From positions 31,083-95,082 of the forward strand of contig NVXR01000012.1 in the NCBI GenBank assembly GCA_002733995.1: DNA of 64,000 nt, written 5' to 3'. The DNA comes from Desulfotalea sp. (GTDB taxonomy: Bacteria > Desulfobacterota > Desulfobulbia > Desulfobulbales > Desulfocapsaceae). Position 1 is the stretch's first letter, and each line of letters begins with the position of its first letter. Under the pieces are notes generated by a model. It searched no databases. It was not told the origin of the DNA and saw only the letters and a list, made by a program, of their open reading frames with translations. Made by a program: the position numbers and the translations under genes. Positions 16,210 through 25,678 of the stretch are shown in pieces.

Positions 16210-17199
16210 ATGATTAAAGAACGTTATTTAGTAACCGGCGCAGCCGGTTTTGTAGGTGGTAATCTGGTACGTCTTCTTGCCCAGCGAGGTATCCTTGTTC
16301 GGGCCCTGGTTCGTCCAGGGGGGCAAAAAATGGCGGAAGATATTGAAGGGGTCGAGGTTGTTGAAGGGGACTTCTGTGATCCGACTATTCTGCCGTCTTT
16401 GCTTAAAGATATTGCCGGTGTCTACCATATTGCAGCTCTTTTTCGTCAGCAGGGTTTCCCCGAAGAGGTCTTTCGGCGGGTGAATGCTGAGGGGGTTAAA
16501 ACATTACTGGATGCTTGTCTTGATGCAGGTATTAAGCGATTCATCCATTGCTCAACCGTTGGTGTTCTTGGTCATATTGAACAACCACCGGCTGATGAAA
16601 ACACTCCTTACCAACCGGGGGATGTGTACCAGCAGACCAAGATGGAAGGGGAGCTTATCGCTCTTGACTATTTCCGCTCTGGAAAAATAGGTGGCAACGT
16701 TATCCGCCCGGGTATGGTGTATGGGCCTGGGGATATGCGAACGCTCAAACTTTTTTCAATGGTAGCCAAGGGTAGATTTTTCTATGTTGGTGAGGGAATG
16801 GCCACCGTGCATTTTGTCGATGTGCGTGATCTTGCCTTCAGCTTTATTCTTGCCATGGAGCATAAAGATGTGAATGGGGAGGTTTTTATTATCGCAGGGG
16901 ATACCGTTCTTCCTCTTAGGGATCTTGCGAAAATGATAGCCGACAAGTGCGAGGTGAGAGAGCCCTGGCTTAAATTGCCTGTCAAGCCGATGCAATGGGC
17001 TGGTGGTCTGTGTGAGGCACTGTGTGCCCCGTTTGGTATTGAACCGCCCCTTTACCGGCGACGTGTTGATTTTTTTACCAAGGATCGTAGCTTCAATACT
17101 AATAAGGCGAAGCGACTCCTGGGCTTTACCTCGAAACAGACTGTCAGTGCGGAAGTAGATGATATTTTGCATTGGTATAAGGAACACGGCCACATCTAA
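16210..17199 (+). CDS. NAD-dependent epimerase/dehydratase (extended SDR)
   Basis: A 329-residue extended short-chain dehydrogenase. The N-terminal Rossmann motif is TGAAGFVGGNL (residues about 9-19). An HIAALFRQQG segment lies near 76, the catalytic Ser is in HCSTVGVLG (about 115-123) and the catalytic Tyr/Lys pair is in YQQTKMEGE (Y139, K143). IRPGMVYGPGD follows near 160. These enzymes act on nucleotide sugars, hopanoid precursors or sterol-like substrates; the sequence does not tell which. It stands alone, convergent with glyQ. Confidence 0.85.
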   Translation: MIKERYLVTGAAGFVGGNLVRLLAQRGILVRALVRPGGQKMAEDIEGVEVVEGDFCDPTILPSLLKDIAGVYHIAALFRQQGFPEEVFRRVNAEGVKTLLDACLDAGIKRFIHCSTVGVLGHIEQPPADENTPYQPGDVYQQTKMEGELIALDYFRSGKIGGNVIRPGMVYGPGDMRTLKLFSMVAKGRFFYVGEGMATVHFVDVRDLAFSFILAMEHKDVNGEVFIIAGDTVLPLRDLAKMIADKCEVREPWLKLPVKPMQWAGGLCEALCAPFGIEPPLYRRRVDFFTKDRSFNTNKAKRLLGFTSKQTVSAEVDDILHWYKEHGHI

Positions 17200-17284
17200 C
17201 GGTCATGGCCGTATCCTATTCGTCTGCTTGCCCAAGGGGGTGTTGGTGGAGTCTCTATATACTTCATGTATAGTGGAGATTCTG

Positions 17285-17386
17285 CCAACAGTGCTATGCC
17301 TTACATCCCAACTTGTTATGGGCGACAACTTTGGTATAGCCACTAGCACTGTTGGGCCAATTGATAGCTTGGCTGATCATTGGCCC
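17285..17386. repeat. Nested inverted repeats between convergent genes
   Basis: CCAACAGTGCTA (17285-17296) pairs perfectly with TAGCACTGTTGG (17344-17355). Overlapping the right arm, GGGCCAAT (17354-17361) pairs with ATTGGCCC (17379-17386). The two pairings compete for 17354-17355, so alternative folds are possible. Position between the SDR gene and glyQ suggests a terminator or repeated intergenic element. Confidence 0.5.
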
Positions 17387-17399
17387 TTGGGTCCTGTCG

Positions 17400-18269
17400 T
17401 TATTTCTTGATGAGAGGGTGGCCCATTCTTTCCCGTTGAGCAACATATGCCTCGGCTACTCTTCTAGCGATATTTCTGATTCGACCAATATATCTGGTTC
17501 GCTCGTTTACACTAATGGCCTTTCTGGCATCCAGTAGATTGAATGTGTGTGAGCACTTCAGACAATAGTCATAGGCGGGCAGGATAAGGTCTTTGGCCAC
17601 AAGTTTGAGGGCTTCTTCTTCAAAACTATTGAAAAGATTCAATAACTTCTCAACACTAGCCTCTTCAAAGTTGAAGGTAGAGAACTCAACCTCTGCCTGA
17701 TGAAAGATTTCGCCATAGGTGACGTCATCGTTCCATTTTATATCATAGACACTTTCAACGCCTTGCAGGTACATAGCAATACGCTCAAGGCCGTAGGTTA
17801 TCTCCACCGTTGTGGGGTGAAGTTCGATGGAGCCAGCCTGCTGGAAATAGGTAAATTGAGTAATTTCCATACCGTCAAGCCATACCTCCCATCCCAGTCC
17901 CGATGCCCCAAGGGTCGGTGATTCCCAGTCATCCTCAACAAAGCGAATATCGTGGTCCAGAAGATTCAGACCAAAACGTTTGAGGCTACCGAGATACAGT
18001 TCTTGGACGTCGATGGGCGAAGGCTTGAGGACGACCTGGTATTGATAGTAGTGTTGCAGGCGATTTGGATTGTTACCATATCTACCGTCTGTGGGTCTTC
18101 TCGATGGTTGCGGGTAAGCGGCCTTCCATGGCTCTGGGCCAAGTGAACGTAAGAGTGTTGCTGGATGAAACGTACCTGCACCAACTTCGTTGTCATATGG
18201 TTGTAGGGTGAGACAACCCTGCTCTGCCCAGTAATGACTGAGTTCAAAAATTATATCCTGAAAATTCAT
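17400..18269 (-). CDS. glyQ: Glycyl-tRNA synthetase alpha subunit
   Basis: A complete 289-residue class II catalytic subunit of the alpha2beta2 enzyme, which charges tRNA-Gly. The start [19 protein letters not shown], the [14 protein letters not shown] and [20 protein letters not shown] segments, and [18 protein letters not shown] are highly conserved. The beta subunit glyS usually follows directly, but the gene downstream here is convergent (SDR enzyme), so glyS must be elsewhere. The alpha2beta2 form is the bacterial type, consistent with Desulfobacterota. Confidence 0.97.
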   Translation of the reverse strand: MNFQDIIFELSHYWAEQGCLTLQPYDNEVGAGTFHPATLLRSLGPEPWKAAYPQPSRRPTDGRYGNNPNRLQHYYQYQVVLKPSPIDVQELYLGSLKRFGLNLLDHDIRFVEDDWESPTLGASGLGWEVWLDGMEITQFTYFQQAGSIELHPTTVEITYGLERIAMYLQGVESVYDIKWNDDVTYGEIFHQAEVEFSTFNFEEASVEKLLNLFNSFEEEALKLVAKDLILPAYDYCLKCSHTFNLLDARKAISVNERTRYIGRIRNIARRVAEAYVAQRERMGHPLIKK

Positions 18270-18483
18270 TGAATTTCCCCTTGTATGCCAATGTTGATCA
18301 GGGTTTTCTGTGCTACACCCTAAACGAAAAAATAGTCAGTTAAACAATTCTAAAGATGGACTACTTATATAATTGGTATCTTGACTTTTGTCCATGGTGA
18401 CCTCATTATATCTGTTCATTTATAACCCATGCATTATTACGATTTTCTGGCAAGGTATTGCCATACATAGTGAGAAAATTCAT

Positions 18484-18912
18484 ATGCAAATTCCTGATAT
18501 TTCAAAAGAAAATGAGAGCCTGTTTCGACTGCTGAGTGAAAGTCAATCCATTGCAATCGTCGGTCTTTCCCCTAAAAAGGACCGGGCAAGCAATATGGTG
18601 GCACGGTATCTACTGGCCCAGGGGTACAGGGTCTATCCCGTTAACCCCGGCCAAAGTGAAATACTCGGGCAAGTCTGTTATGCCGATCTGGCATCACTAC
18701 CCCATAACATTGATATAATAGACATCTTTAGAAAATCTGCAGACGTGCTTGCTGTGGTTGAACAGGTTGTGAAATTACCGAAACTTCCCCGGGCTATCTG
18801 GATGCAGCAGGGTATTATTAATGCTGAAGCCGCAGCCCTTGCCGAGAAAAATGGTATTCTGGTGATTATGGATCGGTGTATCAAGATCGATCATCAAAAT
18901 CTTCTCCAGTAG
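18484..18912 (+). CDS. CoA-binding domain protein (YccU family)
   Basis: A 142-residue single-domain protein of the CoA_binding_2 type: AIVGLSPKKDRASNMVARYL near residues 19-40, the YPVNPGQSEILGQ loop, and DIIDIFRKSADV. IWMQQGIINAEAA follows near the C-terminus. It is homologous to the N-terminal CoA-binding domain of succinyl-CoA synthetase alpha but lacks catalysis; the role is unknown. The start MQIPDIS at 18484 agrees with family length; the frame is open upstream to 18388 but that part is not conserved-looking. It precedes uvrA by 40 bases. Confidence 0.82.
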   Translation: MQIPDISKENESLFRLLSESQSIAIVGLSPKKDRASNMVARYLLAQGYRVYPVNPGQSEILGQVCYADLASLPHNIDIIDIFRKSADVLAVVEQVVKLPKLPRAIWMQQGIINAEAAALAEKNGILVIMDRCIKIDHQNLLQ

Positions 18913-18952
18913 TATTTTTCTTATCCCTCTTCACTTACCGGCGTAATTATCT

Positions 18953-21793
18953 ATGGAACCAAAGATTCTGTCCATCCGTGGTGCGCGGATGCACAATTTA
19001 AAAAATATTGACGTTGATTTGCCGCGGAATCAGTTGGTGCTATTCACCGGTCTTTCAGGTTCTGGTAAATCGACTCTTGCCTTCGATACACTGTATGCGG
19101 AAGGGCAACGCAGGTATGTCGAGTCTTTGTCCACCTATGCCAGACAGTTTCTGGGGCAGATGGATAAACCAGATGTTGACTCCTTAGAAGGGCTGTCACC
19201 TGCGGTATCCATTGAGCAAAAAACCACGAGTAAAAATCCCCGTTCCACCGTGGGGACAGTAACAGAGATTTACGATCATCTGAGACTGTTGTTTGCCCGT
19301 TGTGGCCGACCTCACTGCCATCGATGTGGCAGTGAAATTCAGGCCCAATCCATTGAGGACATGGTCAATGCCCTGATGAAGCTTGCCGAAGGGACCAAGG
19401 TGATTTTGCTTGCGCCGCTGGTTACAGCGCGAAAAGGGCGGCATGAACAGTTGCTTGAAAGGATAAGGAAGGAAGGTTTTGTCAGGGTGCGGATTGATGG
19501 TCAGATTTTACATGCCGATGATGTCGACGCACTTGAAAAGAACAAAAAGCACACCATTGATGTCGTGGTTGACAGGCTGACGATAAAGAGCACGGGGAGA
19601 AGGCGGTTGTCAGATTCAGTGACCACTGCAGTGAAGCTCACCGAAGGATTTTTACTTGTGTTGTATCCCGATAGTGAAAAGGAACAGCTTTTTAGTGAAA
19701 TGGCAGCCTGTCATAGCTGTGGGATTTCTTTACCTCCTATCTCAACGCAGCTTTTCTCTTTTAATAATCCCCAGGGCGCCTGCACAGAATGCAGTGGTCT
19801 TGGTGTAAAGCAAATCTTTGATAATAGCCTAGTCGTTCCAGATGATACGAAATCCATTCGTGAAGGTGCAATTGCCCCATGGGGCTGGCGGAGGGATGAA
19901 TCATACTACGGTCATATGCTTGAATCTGTAGCCAAACATTACGGCGTTTCCCTCGACACCCCGTTTGGGAAATTGGCAGATGAAATTCAGCAGGTCTTTC
20001 TAAACGGTTCAGGAAGCGAGGAGATCACCTTTCACTACAGTAAGGGCAAAAGGGTGATGACTTCTGTTAAGTGCTTTGAAGGGGTGATTCCTCAGTTGGA
20101 CAGAAGGTTTTATGAGACGCAGTCCTCTATGATTCGTGATGAGCTGAGCAAGTATATGAACGAGCAGGTCTGCTCACTTTGCTCTGGAGCACGCTTGAAG
20201 CCGGAGGCGCTTGCAATAAAAGCAGGAGAGTGGTCGATATACCAACTGACATGTATGTCAATTGCACAGCTGTTGGAGGTGTTGCCCGTTTTACCGTTTA
20301 GTAAAAGAGAAAGAACCATCGGAGAGCCGATCCTAAAAGAAGTGATAGATCGTCTCTCATTCCTTGAAGATGTTGGCCTTGGTTACCTCAGTCTCGAAAG
20401 AAGGGCAGGCACCCTCTCGGGTGGGGAAGCCCAGCGCATACGACTTGCGTCTCAAATTGGCTCGCGGCTCGCAGGCGTTTTATATATTCTTGATGAACCT
20501 TCCATCGGTCTGCATCAGCGGGACAATCAGAAGTTGATCAACACCCTGCTTGAACTGCGTGATCTCGGTAATAGTGTCATCGTGGTTGAGCATGATACCG
20601 AGACAATAATGGCCGCTGACTACATCCTTGATATGGGCCCAGGCGCGGGGGTACACGGTGGACAAGTTGTCTATGGTGGTGACGTTAAGGGCTTACTTGG
20701 CTGTAATGAGTCCGCTACAGGGGCGTATTTGTCTGGTCGACGTCAGATTGCCATACCTGAAAAAAGACGTCGGGTTTATAAGGCGGCCAAACATAATCTT
20801 CGGCTTAAAAACTGTACTATTAATAATCTTAAGAATGTTGATGTCTCTTTTCCGCTGGAGGCCATGACCTGTGTTACCGGCGTATCTGGTTCTGGCAAAA
20901 GTTCTCTCGTTATCGAAACCCTTTTTCGTCTCGCAAAGGTTGGGGTGCGTAAAAGGCTAGATAGTTACACGGAAAACAATACCAGTCTTGCTGGACTTGA
21001 TCAGATAGATAAGATTATAGATATTGACCAGAGTCCAATTGGTAGAACGCCGAGGTCTAATCCTGCAACATATACCGGGGTTTTCGGGCCCATTCGTGAA
21101 CTGTTTGCAAAGCACCCAGAGTCCCGCTCGCGGGGGTATAAGATTGGTCGATTTAGCTTTAATGTAAAAGGCGGTCGTTGTGAGGCCTGCGAGGGTGAAG
21201 GGGTTAATAAGATAGCCATGCACTTTCTGCCAGATATTTATGTTGAATGTGAAACCTGTAAAGGCAAACGTTATAACAGTGAGACCTTGGAGATAAAATT
21301 TAAGGACAAGAATATCCACGAGGTGCTAAAAATGACGGTGGAAGAGGGGCTCGAGTTTTTCAAAAATGTGCCTCCTATTAAGAATCGACTGCAAACATTG
21401 TACGATGTTGGACTCTCCTATATCTCTCTTGGCCAATCTTCTGTAACCCTTTCGGGGGGAGAAGCCCAAAGAATCAAACTCGCTAAAGAATTATCGGGAA
21501 GAAGCAGTGGTAAAACATTGTATATTCTTGATGAGCCAACCACCGGTTTGCATCCCGCAGATATTCAGCACCTGCTTAACGTTTTAAACCGCCTGGTTGA
21601 TCAAAAAAATACGGTTGTGGTGATTGAGCATAATCTTGATGTGGTGAAAACCGCTGACTGGGTTGTGGATATTGGGCCGGAGGGTGGTGATGCTGGTGGT
21701 GAAATTGTAGGCGTTGGTCGGCCTGAAGATATCGTTAAGGTATCCCAATCCTACACGGGCAGTTTTTTGGCTGATATTCTAGGCACCGATTAA
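18953..21793 (+). CDS. uvrA: Excinuclease ABC subunit A
   Basis: A 946-residue damage-recognition ATPase of nucleotide excision repair, acting with UvrB and UvrC. Two ABC modules are visible: Walker A GLSGSGKSTLAF (about residues 33-44) and GVSGSGKSSLVIE (about 645). Signature LSGGEAQRIRLASQIG occurs near 487 and LSGGEAQRIKLAKEL near 830. Walker B segments are ILDEPSIGLH and ILDEPTTGLH. Zinc-binding Cys pairs are present (CHRCG, CHSCG...CTECSG, CEACEG...CETCKG). Full length. It starts with ATG at 18953, 40 bases after the CoA-binding gene. Confidence 0.98.
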   Translation: MEPKILSIRGARMHNLKNIDVDLPRNQLVLFTGLSGSGKSTLAFDTLYAEGQRRYVESLSTYARQFLGQMDKPDVDSLEGLSPAVSIEQKTTSKNPRSTVGTVTEIYDHLRLLFARCGRPHCHRCGSEIQAQSIEDMVNALMKLAEGTKVILLAPLVTARKGRHEQLLERIRKEGFVRVRIDGQILHADDVDALEKNKKHTIDVVVDRLTIKSTGRRRLSDSVTTAVKLTEGFLLVLYPDSEKEQLFSEMAACHSCGISLPPISTQLFSFNNPQGACTECSGLGVKQIFDNSLVVPDDTKSIREGAIAPWGWRRDESYYGHMLESVAKHYGVSLDTPFGKLADEIQQVFLNGSGSEEITFHYSKGKRVMTSVKCFEGVIPQLDRRFYETQSSMIRDELSKYMNEQVCSLCSGARLKPEALAIKAGEWSIYQLTCMSIAQLLEVLPVLPFSKRERTIGEPILKEVIDRLSFLEDVGLGYLSLERRAGTLSGGEAQRIRLASQIGSRLAGVLYILDEPSIGLHQRDNQKLINTLLELRDLGNSVIVVEHDTETIMAADYILDMGPGAGVHGGQVVYGGDVKGLLGCNESATGAYLSGRRQIAIPEKRRRVYKAAKHNLRLKNCTINNLKNVDVSFPLEAMTCVTGVSGSGKSSLVIETLFRLAKVGVRKRLDSYTENNTSLAGLDQIDKIIDIDQSPIGRTPRSNPATYTGVFGPIRELFAKHPESRSRGYKIGRFSFNVKGGRCEACEGEGVNKIAMHFLPDIYVECETCKGKRYNSETLEIKFKDKNIHEVLKMTVEEGLEFFKNVPPIKNRLQTLYDVGLSYISLGQSSVTLSGGEAQRIKLAKELSGRSSGKTLYILDEPTTGLHPADIQHLLNVLNRLVDQKNTVVVIEHNLDVVKTADWVVDIGPEGGDAGGEIVGVGRPEDIVKVSQSYTGSFLADILGTD

Positions 21794-21873
21794 AACGACT
21801 TTCTGGCTAACTATTTTCAAACATTGTAACCCGTGTCCATTGGGGCTTGCGTTAACACCCGTTATCGCCAATA

Positions 21874-21953
21874 AGATGGGACCGCTAGGAGCGGTGGCTT
21901 AGCCCTAGGTGTGTCGCCTAGGCACTGATGGAACTGGTATTTTAGGCCCATCT
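21874..21953 (+). ncRNA. Candidate branched RNA structure between uvrA and secB
   Basis: A closing stem AGATGGG (21874-21880) / CCCATCT (21947-21953) encloses two hairpins: ACCGCT-AGG-AGCGGT (21881-21895) and CCTAGG (21904-21909) with CCTAGG (21917-21922). It matches no RNA family I know. It could be a structured RNA, a terminator of uvrA or part of the secB leader (secB starts at 22102). The rest of the 308-base gap shows nothing else. Confidence 0.3.
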
Positions 21954-22101
21954 GCAGAGTTAAGGTTCTGAAATGCTTGTTTCAAAACGAGAATTACAGT
22001 TTAATGATCGGACATCATTTTCGTACCAGTTTGTAGCGGTTGGAAAATTTTATATTAATTATCAAATAACACTATTTAAACTCAATCAATAGAGGACAAT
22101 T

Positions 22102-22572
22102 ATGGCAGAAAAGAATGACGCAGCGAGCAAGCCAAAACCAGAATTCCGGATGCAGAAGATGTATATCAAAGATCTATCTTTTGAAAATCCTAATGCTCCA
22201 AAAGTGTTCACCACGATGAAGGGTGACCCGATTGTTGAGGTTAATCTGCAACTCAGCAATAAGAAGATTGATGAGGTACATTGGGAAGTTGCCCTACAGA
22301 TCACCGCTAAGGTTTCTTCAAAAGACGACAGCAAGGTCCTGTTTATTTTAGAAATTGAGCATGCATCTGTATTTATGATGAAAAATATCCCCGAAGAGCA
22401 TATGCCAATGCTTCTTGGTGTGGATTGCCCAACATTGTTATTTCCATTTACAAGACAAATTGTGAGTCAGGTTTCAATTGACGGTGGATTTGTGCCTTTC
22501 TTGATGGAGCCTGTTAACTTTATGGCTCTCTTTCAGAATGCTAAGAAGAAAAAAGAAGAACAAAAAAACTAG
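22102..22572 (+). CDS. secB: Protein-export chaperone SecB
   Basis: A 156-residue cytosolic chaperone that holds preproteins unfolded and passes them to SecA. Family hallmarks are FRMQKMYIKDLSFENPNAP near residue 15, VEVNLQL and FILEIEHASVF, then the LLGVDCPTLLFPFTRQIVS block near 105-123 and GGFVPFLMEPVNF. The charged Lys-rich C-terminus is usual. ATG follows AGAGGA. SecB is less common outside Alpha-, Beta- and Gammaproteobacteria, so its presence is worth noting, but the sequence is typical. Confidence 0.95.
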   Translation: MAEKNDAASKPKPEFRMQKMYIKDLSFENPNAPKVFTTMKGDPIVEVNLQLSNKKIDEVHWEVALQITAKVSSKDDSKVLFILEIEHASVFMMKNIPEEHMPMLLGVDCPTLLFPFTRQIVSQVSIDGGFVPFLMEPVNFMALFQNAKKKKEEQKN

Positions 22573-22641
22573 CAGTTACCCGGGGCGATCTGGCGGTTGG
22601 CGCCGTTTGACCTCCCCTAGTAATGCTGGTTGAAAGTGCAC

Positions 22642-22684
22642 AAAAAAGGGGAGTATCACTCGATGAGTGATACTCCCCTTTTTT
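22642..22684. terminator. Strong bidirectional rho-independent terminator
   Basis: A perfect 20-bp stem with a three-base GAT loop, flanked by six A on one side and six T on the other (arms 22642-22661 and 22665-22684). It separates secB from the convergent pilus lipoprotein gene and can stop transcription from both sides. A smaller hairpin ACCTCGC-TTCA-GCGAGGT follows at 22695-22712. Confidence 0.9.
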
Positions 22685-22765
22685 ATTACTCTATACCTCG
22701 CTTCAGCGAGGTTCGGCAACATGGGCTACAGTACTACCTGTAACTATTGAGCAGCATCTGTATCC

Positions 22766-23779
22766 CTACATAGCGTAGGTTACAAAGTGGTCGACAAGTG
22801 TTGTTACACCTTTTTCAATCGCCAGATTAAAGAGGGTGTCGTATTGATTGTCTGCAAGAATGGATTCGGGTGAGACGAGAACTCTTACTCGGTTAGACCA
22901 GATAACATTACCGCTTGCCGCTTCCTGAATCCAGACCCGTAGTTGCACGGTAGCCTGGTCGACTCGCCCACTGCTGTGAGACACCTTGCCAAGCCCATAT
23001 GCCCCGGCACTCCAGGCTATTGCGTTGGCGGCGTTGTTGGATGTACCCGAGATAAAGTCACTTTCATTAAAAGGCCATGAGGCACTATTGTAACCTATTA
23101 TCCCACCGATCAGAGCGCCTGTAAGGGCCTCATTTCTCTCGTCGTAGGCATCGGAACTGGCAAAGCCATTGAGGATTCTGTTAGCACCACCGTTTACGAA
23201 TGGCAGGATACCCTTTTTCCACGGGGCCCATGTGGCTTCGTCTCTTGTCTTGAACTCAAGAATTCGGCCTCGAACAATGTAATCGGCATTAAAATGACGT
23301 CCAATTTTAGCTATTGTTTTGCTGGTAAGACCGTGGGCCCCTGGTGCTCTTGTGGTGTTGTGGGATATTTCATTTTCCACCTGAGACTTGTAGCGACGGA
23401 TTTCAGTCTTCATTGATTCTGACCAATCATTCTTGAGTTCATTATCAAGTGATGTGGTGTCGGCGTGGTTGTAGGATGTTATTTGAATAACTTCTTGGTC
23501 AACAAGATAATCAAAAACATCTTCTTGGATTGGAAGTCCAAAACCATTACTCAGAAATCTATCCGTTAAGGTCTCTGTGATGACCATATTTCTACGTTGT
23601 GCTGATTGCAAGTCACCCTGCGAGTAGTCTGCAAACGGTAGAATCACAATGCTTTTACCCGCACCAACTGCATTATATGCGGGGCCTTCGGTAATATTAA
23701 GCGTTTCAACTACGGTTTGACCACATCCCGCTAAAGTTAATGCTAAAATTCCGATGACCAAAGATTTCAGCCTCTTCAT
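22766..23779 (-). CDS. Pilus-operon lipoprotein (CsgG-like fold suspected)
   Basis: A 337-residue lipoprotein when started at the ATG 23779, which has GGGAGA six bases upstream. Signal peptide and lipobox LTLAGC are at residues about 13-18. The N-terminal half reads IVILPFADYSQGD and VITETLTDRFLSNGFG, then FNADYIVRGRILEFKTR, a pattern typical of CsgG/FlgO-type periplasmic lipoproteins. A glycine/alanine-rich hydrophobic stretch occurs near 215-235. The C-terminus has VQLRVWIQEAASGNVIWSNRV. It is last in the operon pilM-N-O-P, AMIN protein, secretin, so an outer-membrane assembly factor for the secretin is likely but inferred. Confidence 0.7.
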   Translation of the reverse strand: MKRLKSLVIGILALTLAGCGQTVVETLNITEGPAYNAVGAGKSIVILPFADYSQGDLQSAQRRNMVITETLTDRFLSNGFGLPIQEDVFDYLVDQEVIQITSYNHADTTSLDNELKNDWSESMKTEIRRYKSQVENEISHNTTRAPGAHGLTSKTIAKIGRHFNADYIVRGRILEFKTRDEATWAPWKKGILPFVNGGANRILNGFASSDAYDERNEALTGALIGGIIGYNSASWPFNESDFISGTSNNAANAIAWSAGAYGLGKVSHSSGRVDQATVQLRVWIQEAASGNVIWSNRVRVLVSPESILADNQYDTLFNLAIEKGVTTLVDHFVTYAM

Positions 23780-23825
23780 GTTTCTCTCCCTGCTCAAATT
23801 TGTAATGTGCATAAAATTAAAGGTA

Positions 23826-25628
23826 TTAAATAATTCGTGGTCGTAACAGGATTATTAATTCACGTTTTATGTGTTCTTTTTTCTCGTAACCAAACAGATA
23901 TCTGAAAAATGGTATATCTCCAAGTAGAGGAGCAAATTCACCCTCGGTCTGCTCAGACTCGCTGATCAGTCCACCTATAACGAGCATTTCGCCATCCCGA
24001 ACTTTAACAATAGTCGACATTTCCCGAACATTGATAACGGGTAAGCCCACGGTGCCGCCAAGGTTACCAACATCAAGGTACCTGATTGGCTCCTGGAGCT
24101 CCGAGGTAATGGGCACCAGATTCATGATTATCTCATCGTCTCCGAGTATGGTTGCGGTGAGCGCCATACCAACACCGGATAGTATTCTCTCTGTTTCTAC
24201 ACTGTAGGTGATGATACCGCTGTCGGAATCAAGATCTGACTCTATGGAGTCGATGTAGGTGACATTGCGACCAACCGTAATCAGAGCTGGTTGACCGTTC
24301 ATCACACTCATCTTAGGGTTAGAGAGGATTTTTGTGTCGCCTTGCTCCTTTAGGGCATTTAAAAATATATCAAAGGAGGCGGACTTCAAGGTTATGCTAG
24401 AGAGGAATTGGCCTGGGTTGATCGTTTTAGAATAGGCACTTTTAGAGTCATCGGTGTAGGTGTTATTGCCGGTTACCTTATCGTTGCTGTAGACAAATGG
24501 ATAAATTTGTCCTTGGGAATTGCCGTCCAGTTTGACACCAAAATTAGCGGTGCCGGCAATGTTGAAATTTTTCAGCACGCTGGACCAATTGATACCAATA
24601 CTCGAGGCATCTGAGAGCTGTACTTCGATGATTTTTGCCTCAATAGAGATCTGTTTATACAGGGATTTCTTTAAGGTTGTTATGTAGTTTTCAATTTTCT
24701 CAAGAACTGGACGCGGAGCCGTTACCGTTATTAAACCCACCGGCTTATCGATGAGATAATAACCCTGGCCACCGACACTGTCTCTACTTTGATTTTTATT
24801 GGAGCCAGAGGCTTCGTCGCCATTGCTATTGCTGCCAGCAGAAGAGGCCCCGGATCTATTCGCGGTGTAATTCCTGGCGCCGTCGGTTGCTTCTCCAGCA
24901 TCCGATGCTTCCTCATTCACCATGTTCTGTTCGCGTCGATAGGACCAGATCTCCATGATGCTTTCGAGATTGAGGCGGATATTTTCCCAGATATCAAATT
25001 CGTTATCTCTGCTGGAGAGTTGGATTGTTCCATCAACATTGCCAGAAGTTTCACTATTACCTAAAACATTACCACCGGTGCTGGTGGTAAAGGTTTGTTT
25101 GGTGAAAGGCATTGCGATTTGAAAATGGCGTGTTTCCTTATATTTGATAACAATGGTACTGCCCTGCATTTCGTGAAAATAATCCACCTGGCGTAACATA
25201 TTGTCGAGTGCTTCAAAAAAATCGTCGTTGGCATTAATATCAACATCAACAAGGACATATTTATCAACATCGCTGGCCCAGGAAACGTTCATTTTCTTTA
25301 GTGATGCAAGGCGCTTAAGGATATCCCAAAGTGGCTGCGGTCCACGGGTGGATGTTATTCTTGCACCAACCCTTAGCTTGCTGTCCAGTTCCGTGGTGAG
25401 ATCGTCTTTCTCCTGCCTATGTACAACATAGCTGGCGGTCTGATAGTGAACTGGCAGGCCGGCAGGCTGTTGGCTTATTTGAGGAGTCGTTTGCTCTGTG
25501 GGGACAGTTGTTTCCTGGGGCGTAGCTGATTGATCGCTGGCCTTTGGTACCTCATGCACACATGAAGTGAGCGTCAGCGGCAGCAGCAAGAGGCAACCGA
25601 GTACAGTGATATGTTTTATCGACTTCAT
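23826..25628 (-). CDS. MshL-type pilus secretin lipoprotein
   Basis: A 600-residue outer-membrane secretin subunit. I place the start at 25628 because AAGAGG precedes it and a lipoprotein signal (lipobox LTLTSC) follows directly. An STN/N0-like domain (about 80-150) is followed by a linker extremely rich in Ser, Gly and Asn (about 235-275). The N1-type DKPVGLITVTAP segment comes next, then the secretin domain from about residue 310 (SIEAKIIEVQLSDASSIGINW) to the end, with ILSNPKMSVMNGQPA and PLLGDIPFFRYLF and a terminal RELIILLRPRII. It forms the pore through which a type IV/MSHA-like pilus crosses the outer membrane. The AMIN domains of a typical PilQ are missing here and lie in the preceding gene. 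Confidence 0.9.
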   Translation of the reverse strand: MKSIKHITVLGCLLLLPLTLTSCVHEVPKASDQSATPQETTVPTEQTTPQISQQPAGLPVHYQTASYVVHRQEKDDLTTELDSKLRVGARITSTRGPQPLWDILKRLASLKKMNVSWASDVDKYVLVDVDINANDDFFEALDNMLRQVDYFHEMQGSTIVIKYKETRHFQIAMPFTKQTFTTSTGGNVLGNSETSGNVDGTIQLSSRDNEFDIWENIRLNLESIMEIWSYRREQNMVNEEASDAGEATDGARNYTANRSGASSAGSNSNGDEASGSNKNQSRDSVGGQGYYLIDKPVGLITVTAPRPVLEKIENYITTLKKSLYKQISIEAKIIEVQLSDASSIGINWSSVLKNFNIAGTANFGVKLDGNSQGQIYPFVYSNDKVTGNNTYTDDSKSAYSKTINPGQFLSSITLKSASFDIFLNALKEQGDTKILSNPKMSVMNGQPALITVGRNVTYIDSIESDLDSDSGIITYSVETERILSGVGMALTATILGDDEIIMNLVPITSELQEPIRYLDVGNLGGTVGLPVINVREMSTIVKVRDGEMLVIGGLISESEQTEGEFAPLLGDIPFFRYLFGYEKKEHIKRELIILLRPRII

Positions 25629-25678
25629 AAAAACCTCTTGGACTGAAAATTTGTTGGGTGTATCAATCTGCATAATGA

